Of a stretch of DNA of 10,485 nucleotides, positions 1 to 8,739 are shown one piece after another. A program made the translations under genes and the position numbers. How positions within the stretch are numbered: the stretch's first letter is position 1; every line of letters begins with the position of its first letter. Source of the DNA: JAKASX01 sp035534495 (GTDB lineage: Bacteria > Acidobacteriota > Terriglobia > Acidiferrales > UBA7541); the NCBI GenBank assembly GCA_035534495.1, contig DATLRW010000128.1, positions 1-10,485 on the forward strand, given 5' to 3'. The notes under the pieces are model-generated. The model saw only the letters and a program-made list of their open reading frames with translations, had not been told where the DNA came from and searched no databases.

Positions 1-23
1 ATCACATCCGGCAAACCTGCCTG

Positions 24-62
24 GACCTGGAACCTGGCTGCACCCTGGCCAGGTTCCAGGTC
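24..62. repeat. 15-bp perfect inverted repeat (strong hairpin)
   Basis: Bases 24-38 are perfectly complementary to 48-62, giving a GC-rich 15-bp stem with a 9-base loop. The pentamer CCTGG recurs four times in the left half (from 20, 26, 33 and 44) and CCAGG twice in the right half. No T-tract follows (the next bases are ATCTAATT), so it is not a canonical intrinsic terminator. It could still end transcription of a gene to the left of the window, or belong to a dispersed palindromic repeat family. It lies about 100 bases upstream of the phospholipase D-like gene. Confidence 0.6.
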
Positions 63-165
63 ATCTAATTCCCATGAAGTGATGCCGACTACGTCAGGAA
101 AGCGCCCCTCCCCGTGGTCGAGCCGGCAAGATACGTGCTACCCTCTACTTCGGCTTCCTTGAAGA
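63..165. other. Leader region upstream of the cls-like gene
   Basis: About 100 bases between the hairpin and the first gene. No convincing -35/-10 pair was found. An in-frame TGA at 160-162 sits just before the ATG at 166 and so bounds the gene's start. The ribosome binding site is poor (a GAAGA-like stretch directly before the ATG). Confidence 0.4.
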
Positions 166-1734
166 ATGGCCGCTGCAGAACCTATCTATGCGCAGCCGGG
201 GATCTTTTCTCCGCGCTACCTCGCCGAACAGGCGTTTTCTCGAGCTGCGGGAGCACCGCTGGTACTCGGCAATCAGGTTCGCATCCTGAAGAACGCCCAG
301 GAAAATTACCCTGCCTGGCTTGCCGCGATAGAACAGGCCAAACGGAACATCCACTTCGAGAGCTATATCATCCAGGACGACCAGACCGGCCGCCGCTTTG
401 CCGATGCATTGATCCGGAAGGCGCGCCAGGGCGTTCGCGTGCGCGTGATTTACGATTGGTTTGGCGCCCGCGGGATCGCATCGCGGAAATTCTGGAAGAG
501 GTTGCGCGCCGGCGGCGTGGAGGTGCGCTGCTTCAACCCGCCGCGGCCGGATAATCCGGTCGCCTGGCTCAGCCGTGACCACCGGAAATTGATCGTCGTG
601 GACGGCGAAGTGGGTTTCGTCGGCGGTCTGTGCGTCAGTGACCACTGGGTTGGCAATCCGGACCGGGGAATGGAACCCTGGCGCGATACAGCGGTCGAGT
701 TGCGCGGCCCCGCCGTGTGCGATCTGGAGTGGTGTTTCGCGGATATGTGGAAAACGGCGGGAGGGCCGGCCGTGCCGGACGAAGATTTACCCTCTCCCGA
801 CTACCAGGAATTGCCGGAGACCGGCAACCTGCCCTTGCGGGTTGTGGCGACGAGTCCCAATACGGCCAGCCTGTATCGCCTGGAACAGCTGATCACCGCC
901 TTGGCGCGCCGGTCCATCTGGTTGACGGACGCCTATTTCGTCGCGACGACTCTATTTCTGCAATCGCTGAACGCGGCCGCGATGGACGGCGTCGATGTTC
1001 GGCTGCTCGTGCCGCGGGCGAGCGACATTCCCCTGGTACGCTCGCTTTCCCGCATTGGTTACCGCCCGCTGCTGGAAGCGGGCGTGCGCGTCTTCGAATG
1101 GAACGGGACGATGCTGCACGCGAAAACCGCCGTGGTCGACGGCCGCTGGTCGAGAGTCGGCTCATCCAACCTGAACCTGGCCAGTTGGATCGGCAACTGG
1201 GAACTCGACGTGATGGTCGAGGACCCGGGTTTCGCCGAGGCCATGGAGCGAATGTATCTGGACGATCTCGGTCATGCGACCGAGATCGTGCTCGAAAACG
1301 AGAAGCGGGTTCGACCCCTCGCGAGGCCTCGCCGGCGCGGACGCCGGCTCCTACGACGAGGCAGCGCGGGCCGCGCGGCCTCGGGCGTTCTGGCGATCAC
1401 CAACACGATCGGCGCGGTAATCACCCGCCGGCGGACGCTCGGACCGGCCGAGGCCCGCTTGATGTTCGCGGCGGGCTTGCTGTTGATGTTTTTGTCGGTG
1501 ATCGGCTGGCTGTGGCCCCTGCTTTTAATCATTCCCCTGGAAATTGCGGGGATGTGGTTGGGGCTGGCTCTTCTGCTCAAGGCATACAAGCTGTGGCGGA
1601 AAAACCGCCTGTCCGAGGCGTCGCTGGCCGAGCCCGGCGAGAAGCCTGGCCCGGATCCGCCTGGCGCGGGTTCGGCCCCCGCAGCCGGTCCTGTTCTCAA
1701 TCCCAAGCAGTCTCAATTGCAACCCAAGCGATGA
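166..1734 (+). CDS. clsB: Cardiolipin synthase B-like phospholipase D family protein
   Basis: A 522-aa phospholipase D superfamily protein. Two HKD motifs are intact: H139-x-K141-x4-D146 followed by GFVGG, and H318-x-K320-x4-D325 followed by GSSNLN at 332-337. This is the two-domain layout of bacterial cardiolipin synthases, which transfer a phosphatidyl group between phospholipids (typically two phosphatidylglycerols to cardiolipin plus glycerol) through a phosphohistidine intermediate. There is no N-terminal membrane anchor, as in ClsB rather than ClsA. Instead an added C-terminal region has a very basic stretch (381-399), two hydrophobic segments (about 431-450 and 453-473) and a proline-rich tail (489-509). 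E. coli ClsB has about 413 residues, so the C-terminal membrane module is extra. An in-frame stop at 160-162 makes ATG 166 the first possible ATG start. Its stop overlaps the start of the EEP gene by ATGA, indicating an operon. Substrate is inferred from family; the symbol is by similarity. Confidence 0.88.
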   Translation: MAAAEPIYAQPGIFSPRYLAEQAFSRAAGAPLVLGNQVRILKNAQENYPAWLAAIEQAKRNIHFESYIIQDDQTGRRFADALIRKARQGVRVRVIYDWFGARGIASRKFWKRLRAGGVEVRCFNPPRPDNPVAWLSRDHRKLIVVDGEVGFVGGLCVSDHWVGNPDRGMEPWRDTAVELRGPAVCDLEWCFADMWKTAGGPAVPDEDLPSPDYQELPETGNLPLRVVATSPNTASLYRLEQLITALARRSIWLTDAYFVATTLFLQSLNAAAMDGVDVRLLVPRASDIPLVRSLSRIGYRPLLEAGVRVFEWNGTMLHAKTAVVDGRWSRVGSSNLNLASWIGNWELDVMVEDPGFAEAMERMYLDDLGHATEIVLENEKRVRPLARPRRRGRRLLRRGSAGRAASGVLAITNTIGAVITRRRTLGPAEARLMFAAGLLLMFLSVIGWLWPLLLIIPLEIAGMWLGLALLLKAYKLWRKNRLSEASLAEPGEKPGPDPPGAGSAPAAGPVLNPKQSQLQPKR

Positions 1735-2519
1735 AACGAGAAATCATTCGAGTCGCCACCTACAACGTGCACCGGTGCCGCGGATTGGACGGGCGCGTAC
1801 GGCCCGAAAGGATCGCGGAAATCCTCGGCGAAATCGACGCCGATATCTTCGCGCTGCAGGAAGTGATCAGCGCGCCGGACGGCCGCGGCCACGAGGACCA
1901 GTCCGGTTTCCTGGCGCACGAAACCGGACTCAAGTACGTTCTGGGAGAAACCCGCCGGCGGCGGGAGCGGCCGTATGGCAATCTATTGCTCAGCCGGTTT
2001 CCCATTCGCGCCGTCGCGAATTACGACATCAGCGCGCCCGGCCGCGAGCCGCGCGGCTGTTTGCGCGCCGATCTGGGAATCGACCGGAACACTTTGGTGC
2101 ACGTCTTCAACCTCCATTTGGGAACCTCCTTTTTCGAGCGGCGCCATCAGGCGCGCCGCCTGATCGGTCCGTCGATTCTGGGGCATCCCTGGCTGACCGG
2201 TCCGCGCATCGTACTGGGCGATTTCAATGAGTGGACGCGGGGGCTGGCAACGCGCCTGCTTGCCGCGCGCCTCGCCACCGTCGATATCAAGTCCCACCTG
2301 GGAAAGGGGCGCACCTATCCAGGCATTCTTCCGGTGCTTCCTCTCGACCAAATCTATTTCGACCGGCATTTCGAAGTTCGCAAGATCGAGTTGCACCGGA
2401 CGCCAACGGCCCTGGTGGCCTCCGACCATCTGCCGCTCGTCGCCGAGCTGAAACTGCACCCGGACGCCGATGGCAACCACCGCAACGTGCCGGCGGAAGA
2501 TCCGCACCACGCCGTCTGA
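1731..2519 (+). CDS. ybhP: EEP-family (YbhP-like) metal-dependent hydrolase
   Basis: A 262-aa endonuclease/exonuclease/phosphatase superfamily protein. The fold's signature residues appear in order: YNVH with N12, LQE with E44, NLHL with H129, GDFNEW with D164 and N166, LDQIY with D206, and SDHLP with D232-H233 as the terminal catalytic pair. Such enzymes use divalent metal to cut phosphodiester or phosphoester bonds in nucleic acids, lipids or inositol phosphates. No signal peptide is visible, so it should be cytoplasmic. The start at 1731 lies inside the stop of the cls-like gene (ATGA, 1731-1734) with no separate Shine-Dalgarno site, so translation is probably coupled. The same partner pair (ybhP beside ybhO/clsB) occurs in E. 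coli, which supports a phospholipid-related substrate, though that is inference. The frame is open far upstream of ATG 1731, but that stretch is an out-of-frame shadow of the cls-like gene. Confidence 0.87.
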   Translation: MKREIIRVATYNVHRCRGLDGRVRPERIAEILGEIDADIFALQEVISAPDGRGHEDQSGFLAHETGLKYVLGETRRRRERPYGNLLLSRFPIRAVANYDISAPGREPRGCLRADLGIDRNTLVHVFNLHLGTSFFERRHQARRLIGPSILGHPWLTGPRIVLGDFNEWTRGLATRLLAARLATVDIKSHLGKGRTYPGILPVLPLDQIYFDRHFEVRKIELHRTPTALVASDHLPLVAELKLHPDADGNHRNVPAEDPHHAV

Positions 2520-2549
2520 GCCGGCGCAAACCCCGTCGGCTGGCCGCCC

Positions 2550-2633
2550 ATGAGCGAAACGAAACGCCTGGACATACCGGCCCCGGTCGAGGAAGCGAAC
2601 ATCTTGCGCGATGAGGTGCTGGAATGCGTTTGA
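2550..2633 (+). CDS. Possible 27-residue small ORF overlapping the tspO start
   Basis: A 27-codon ORF starting ATG-AGC-GAA and ending in a TGA (2631-2633) that overlaps the first ten bases of the tspO gene. It is acidic/amphipathic in composition and shares the reading frame of the preceding EEP gene, whose TGA lies 30 bases upstream. No good ribosome binding site precedes it. It could be a coupling leader for tspO, a remnant of a lost gene, or chance. I do not recognise the peptide. Confidence 0.2.
   Translation: MSETKRLDIPAPVEEANILRDEVLECV
2613..2618 (+). promoter_or_regulatory. Ribosome binding site of tspO
   Basis: GAGGTG, an exact piece of the anti-Shine-Dalgarno complement, lies five bases before the ATG at 2624. 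It supports that start over any other and is stronger than the sites of the other + strand genes nearby, apart from the broken MFS gene. Confidence 0.65.
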
Positions 2634-3076
2634 TCACCAGCCTTCTGGTCTGCTTCGGAGCGGCATGGCTCGGGTCGCAATTCACCCGGCCGGCGCTCGC
2701 ACCCTGGTACGCGAGCCTCGCGAAACCCTCCTGGACGCCCCCGAACTGGGTATTCGCTCCGGCCTGGACGACCCTCTTTGCCCTGATGGGCATCGCGGCG
2801 TGGCTGGTCTGGCGGCGATCGGGACTCCTCTCTCTGGCGCTCGGTCTCTTCGCCCTGCAACTCGCGTTCAATGTCACCTGGTCGGGTCTGTTTTTCGGCC
2901 TGAAGTCGCCGGCCGCGGCGATGGGGGAGATTGTATTTCTCTGGCTGGCGATCCTATCGGCGGCGATGGCGTTCTGGCCGGTGAGTCGCGTTGCGGCGTG
3001 GCTGATGGCGCCCTACTTGGTATGGGTAACCTACGCGGCCTCGCTCAACTTCGCCATTTGGCGCCTGAATCGCTGA
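2624..3076 (+). CDS. tspO: TspO/MBR family tryptophan-rich sensory protein
   Basis: A 150-aa integral membrane protein of the TspO/peripheral benzodiazepine receptor (MBR) family, which binds porphyrins and related ligands and is tied to oxidative and light stress. Family landmarks are clear: WYASLAKPSWTPPNWVFAPAW (28-48), LQLAFNVTWSGLFFGL (78-93) and APYLVWVTYAASLNFAIWRLN (129-149). Hydrophobic segments fit the family's five helices. Tryptophans are plentiful, as expected. Length is close to the usual 150-165 residues and the gene looks intact. The start is supported by GAGGTG five bases upstream. A spacing of about 100 bases from the EEP gene leaves it open whether they are cotranscribed. 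The next gene, 39 bases downstream on the same strand, is the broken SDR gene. Confidence 0.93.
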   Translation: MRLITSLLVCFGAAWLGSQFTRPALAPWYASLAKPSWTPPNWVFAPAWTTLFALMGIAAWLVWRRSGLLSLALGLFALQLAFNVTWSGLFFGLKSPAAAMGEIVFLWLAILSAAMAFWPVSRVAAWLMAPYLVWVTYAASLNFAIWRLNR

Positions 3077-3115
3077 GACCTCAACCGAGGGCCGCCGAGA
3101 TGCAAACGGTTCTCC

Positions 3116-4561
3116 ATGACAAATGAGCCTCCCCTGATTCTTCTCACCGGAGCAACCGGCTACGTCGGCGGGCGGCTCTTGAGCGCGCTCGAAGCCAAGG
3201 GCTGCCTCCTGGCGCGGCGGCCGGAATTTCTGCGTTCGCGGGTCGGGCCATCCACCGAAGTCGTGCCGGGAGACCTGCTCGATCGAAATTCGCTGGACGG
3301 CGCCATGGCCGGCGCCGCCATGGCCTACTACCTGGTGCACTCGATGGCATCGGGCGGATCGTTTGCCGAGGAGGACCGCCGCGCCGCCGCCAACTTCGCC
3401 GCCGCCGCCCGTCAGGCGCGCGTGCGGCGTATCGTCTAGCTGGGCGCTCTCGGCAGCAGCCCGAACCTGTCCGCGCATCTGGCCAGCCGCCAGGAGGTCG
3501 GCCGCATTCTGCGCGACTCGGGCGTTCCCACAGTCGAATTTCGCGCCGGAATCATCATCGGATCGGGCAGCCTCTCCTTCGAACTGGTTCGCTCGCTGGC
3601 GGAGAAATTGCCGGTGATGACGGCGCCGCGCTGGGTCCGCACTCTGACGCAACCGATCGCCATCGAGGACGTCGTGGCCTACCTGGTCGCCGCAGCCGAG
3701 GTCGATCTGGCGGCAAGCGTTATTTTCGAAATCGGCGGCGCCGACCGGGTCGGCTACCTCGATCTGCTGCGAGAATATGCGCGCCAGCGCGGCCTGAGAC
3801 GGTTCGTCGTAACCCTGCCGATCCTCACGCCCTGGCTTTCGAGCCTGTGGCTGGGGCTGGTCACGCCGCTCTACGCGCGCGTGGGGCGGGACTTGATTGA
3901 AGGCCTGCGCAACGAGACCGTGGTGCGCGATCCCGCCGCGCTCGCGGCATTTCCGGTTCGCCCGCGTGGCATGCGCGCGGCAATTGCCCGGGCGCTGGTC
4001 CACGAAGACCGCCAGTTCGCGCTGACGCGCTGGTCCGATGCGATGTCGTCGCAGCGCCGCCGGCCCGCCTGGGGCGGCGAGCGGTTCGGCTCGCGCATCG
4101 TCGATACGCGCGTCGCCCACGTGCCGCTTTCGCCACCCGCCGCTTTCGCCCCGATCGAGCGGATCGGCGGAGACACCGGCTGGTACTACGCCGACTGGCT
4201 CTGGCGCATGCGTGGATTCATCGATCTGCTGGCGGGCGGCGCGGGAATGCGGCGGGGCCGGCGCGACACCGAGAAACTGCTTCCGGGCGACACGCTCGAT
4301 TGCTGGCGGGTGGAAGCCGTCGAGGCGCCGCGGCTGCTGCGCCTTTCGGCGGAGATGAAGCTGCCCGGGCGGGCCTGGCTCCAGTTTGAGCTCGCGCCCG
4401 ATCCTGCGGGCACGAGCATTCGCCAGACGGCCATCTTCGATCCTTTAGGTGTATCGGGCCTGCTCTACTGGTATGGGCTGTATCCGGCGCACCGGCTGAT
4501 TTTCGCAGGGATGCTCCGCGGCATCGCCGCGGCGGCCATCCGGGCTGCCGCGCGCGGCTAG
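3116..4561 (+). pseudogene. SDR/DUF2867-type NAD(P)-binding oxidoreductase, interrupted by an in-frame TAG
   Basis: One reading frame runs from ATG 3116 to TAG 4559-4561 (481 codons plus stop) with a single internal TAG at 3437-3439, codon 108. The N-terminal part has a Rossmann nucleotide-binding loop (TGATGYVGG, 11-19), the GDLLD turn (52-56) and YYLVHSM (71-77). After the stop the frame continues with LGALG, a GIIIGSGSLSFE strand, WVRTLTQPIAIEDV, and a C-terminal half resembling the DUF2867 region (GWYYADWLWRMRGF, EMKLPGRAWLQFEL, LLYWYGLYPAHRL). This is the layout of long SDR-family proteins of about 480-500 residues. The stop falls where relatives, as I recall them, read RIVYLG, so a Tyr codon (TAT/TAC) probably became TAG by one base change. 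The second strand (AKG-CLLARR) also looks about three residues short. No good ribosome binding site precedes 3116. A sequencing error or real readthrough cannot be excluded. The reaction is unknown. Confidence 0.85.
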
Positions 4562-5010
4562 CTGCCTGCGCCGGCCGTTCCGGCCCCGCCAGGCGCTTGG
4601 TCAACCAGATTGAACATCACGCCTTCGAGCGCGTTCAACACGCCCAGCGTGCCCGGATCGCCCTTGGCAAGGCCCGCCGTAACGCTGTCGCGCTGATTGA
4701 GAATCGATTCGAGCGCGGCCTTCACCTGCGGCTCCGTGCGGCGCATCTCTTCATTACGAACCTGGTCGAAAAACTGGGTCGACAGGGCCGAGGCCGCGCC
4801 GTAATCCTTCGCTGAAGTTTTTTCGATGAGCCCCAGCAGGCGGTGCTGCAGGCCGTATAACCGCAATTCCGCCTGCGCCTGCTCCAGTTGAATCGTAACG
4901 GCGTCCAGCTGCCGCTGCGTCTGTTGCGCCTTTTGGTGCTGCGGCCAGAATCCGACGACGTATGCGACCCCGATGAGAATAATCCCAACAATGACGCCTG
5001 CCCGTTTCAT
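4558..5010 (-). CDS. Small membrane-anchored coiled-coil protein, unknown function
   Basis: A 150-aa protein I do not recognise. It starts with a short basic end (MKR), then one hydrophobic helix (about 5-21), which is an uncleaved signal anchor or signal sequence without a clear cleavage site. A Gln-rich, heptad-like stretch (about 24-53) is predicted coiled coil, and the remainder is largely helical, ending in a Gly/Ala tail. The layout suggests a bitopic inner-membrane protein with its soluble part outside the cytoplasm. The start is well supported: the - strand has GGGAGGG (complement of 5016-5022) five bases before the ATG. Its stop shares the CTAG palindrome at 4558-4561 with the stop of the convergent SDR pseudogene. 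It is divergent from the MFS remnant across 241 bases. Intact frame, clear ribosome site and compositional structure support a real gene. Confidence 0.75.
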   Translation of the reverse strand: MKRAGVIVGIILIGVAYVVGFWPQHQKAQQTQRQLDAVTIQLEQAQAELRLYGLQHRLLGLIEKTSAKDYGAASALSTQFFDQVRNEEMRRTEPQVKAALESILNQRDSVTAGLAKGDPGTLGVLNALEGVMFNLVDQAPGGAGTAGAGS

Positions 5011-5251
5011 CGTCGCCCTCCCGTAGAATCACAGCAAATCGCAGTCGTAGCATGGGCGAACGGAACGGCGCCAGGGCATTCTCCGCCGGCTCGCCCGCCT
5101 GAAGAAAAAACCATGCGTAGTGTAATCGCAGATGCCGGTTCTTTGAAACGGTTCCGCAACGGCCACACGCATTCTTCCCGCCGGCGCGAAACTGACGTAG
5201 ACTCGCGCAAACAAAATTCGCCCGCACGCCGGGCGGAAGGGAGATCGACGG
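5011..5251. other. Divergent intergenic region
   Basis: About 240 bases between the divergent coiled-coil gene (-) and MFS remnant (+). It must have held both promoters. I see the ribosome site of the - gene (5016-5022) and GGAAGGGAG (5235-5243) before the MFS start. I saw no promoter pair good enough to call, no operator-like palindrome and no RNA gene. Frames read through it are shadows. Confidence 0.4.
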
Positions 5252-5850
5252 ATGGCCGATCCGGCCCCGCCCGATGCATTGACACGCGGCGAGGTCATCG
5301 CTGGCAAAGTGCGGCTGGGGATTCTTCCCTTCCTCTTTCTTCTCTACATCGTCTCCTATCTCGATCGCATCAATATCGGCTTCGCCGCTCTCACGATGAA
5401 TCGCGCCCTCGGGCTCACCAGCCAGCAGTTCGGCCTGCTGGCGGGGATCTTTTTCCTGGGCTGTTTCCTGTTCGAAATCCCCAGCAACCTGATCCTGCAC
5501 CGGGTCGGGGCAAGGCTGTGGATGGCCCGGATTCTGATCAGCTGGGGCGCGGTCGCCTCGCTCACGGCGCGGATTCGCTCTACCTGTTCCGCTTCCTTTT
5601 GGGTGTAGCCGAAGCGGGGTTTTTCCCCGGCGTGATTCTCTATCTCACCTACTGGTTCCGGCGGCGCGAGCAGGCCCAGGGGGTCGCCCTGTTCATGACG
5701 GCGGTAGCCTGCTCCAGCATCGTCGGAGCGCCGATCTCCGGCCTGGTATTTGCCGGCGCCTGCATGATCTTGGCCGCGGTCCTCATGCTTCTGATTCCCA
5801 AGACGTCGCCCAGTGGCCGCAGAAATCAAGCGACGCCCGAGGCGCCACCG
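5252..5850 (+). pseudogene. MFS transporter remnant (ACS/phthalate permease-like), frameshifted and internally deleted
   Basis: The first part, from ATG 5252 with a good GGAAGGGAG site 8 bases upstream, encodes the start of an MFS permease of the anion:cation symporter type: FLFLLYIVSYLDRINIGFAA, then LTSQQFGLLAGIFFLGCFLFEIPSNL and LISWGAVASLTA. Near 5565-5575 the frame is lost, and this frame stops at 5606-5608. The protein continues in the next frame as DSLYLFRFLLGVAEAGFFPG, VILYLTYWF and MTAVACSSIVGAPISGL. Near 5741-5750 the sequence jumps directly to what looks like the last helix (FAGACMILAAVLMLLIPK), so about helices 5-11 are missing. Full-length relatives have about 430 residues and 12 helices; about 185 codons remain. 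The end at 5850 is approximate, because the second frame stays open to 6159 without recognisable content. It cannot encode a working transporter. The original substrate, probably an organic anion, is inferred from subfamily only. Confidence 0.88.
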
Positions 5851-5917
5851 GTACCGCACGGCTCCCTCCTCCATGTTCGCGACGCGCACATTGGCGCCCG
5901 GGTCCCTATAGACATCG

Positions 5918-5946
5918 TAGCCATCGCCTTCGGCCGACGATACAAT
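5918..5946 (+). promoter_or_regulatory. Candidate sigma-70-type promoter of the hybrid kinase
   Basis: TACAAT at 5941-5946 matches five of six bases of the -10 consensus. TAGCCA at 5918-5923, 17 bases upstream, matches four of six of the -35. A transcript would start about 40 bases before the kinase ATG at 5996. This is a visual match in a locally more AT-rich spot, and no other pair nearby looked better. Confidence 0.3.
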
Positions 5947-5995
5947 ATGGCTTATTTCGGTTCAGCCCACCCTTCCTGGCTGGAACGGTCTCCCC

Positions 5996-8650
<2,655 letters not shown>

Positions 8651-8714
8651 CAAAGGGTCACGTTTGCAGCCTACGTCCCGGCTACCGAGCGGGGCGAGAT
8701 GGGAACGGGCGCGT

Positions 8715-8739
8715 CAGCGCCGGCTGCCCCTAGGCGCTG
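8715..8739. terminator. Small hairpin between convergent genes, possible terminator
   Basis: CAGCGCC (8715-8721) pairs perfectly with GGCGCTG (8733-8739), leaving an 11-base loop that includes the stop codon of the - strand gene (8730-8732). It lies 64 bases past the kinase stop, between convergent genes, where a bidirectional terminator would be expected. No T-tract is present on either strand, so intrinsic termination is uncertain. The rest of the 79-base gap shows nothing else. Confidence 0.25.

Noticed and set aside
717..1730. Long + strand open frame upstream of and continuous with the EEP gene, which would give a 600-aa protein
   Set aside because: It lies entirely within the cls-like gene in another frame, and its translation is Arg/Gly-rich with no family motif. 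EEP homology begins just after ATG 1731.
3437..3439. Genome-wide TAG recoding (for example pyrrolysine or suppressor use)
   Set aside because: TAG ends the kinase, the coiled-coil gene, the 573-aa gene and the SDR frame itself at sensible places, so TAG is an ordinary stop here.
2954..4120. 388-codon open frame on the - strand
   Set aside because: It is antisense to tspO and the SDR gene, a GC-rich shadow frame. The + strand carries clear family motifs and the - strand product has none.
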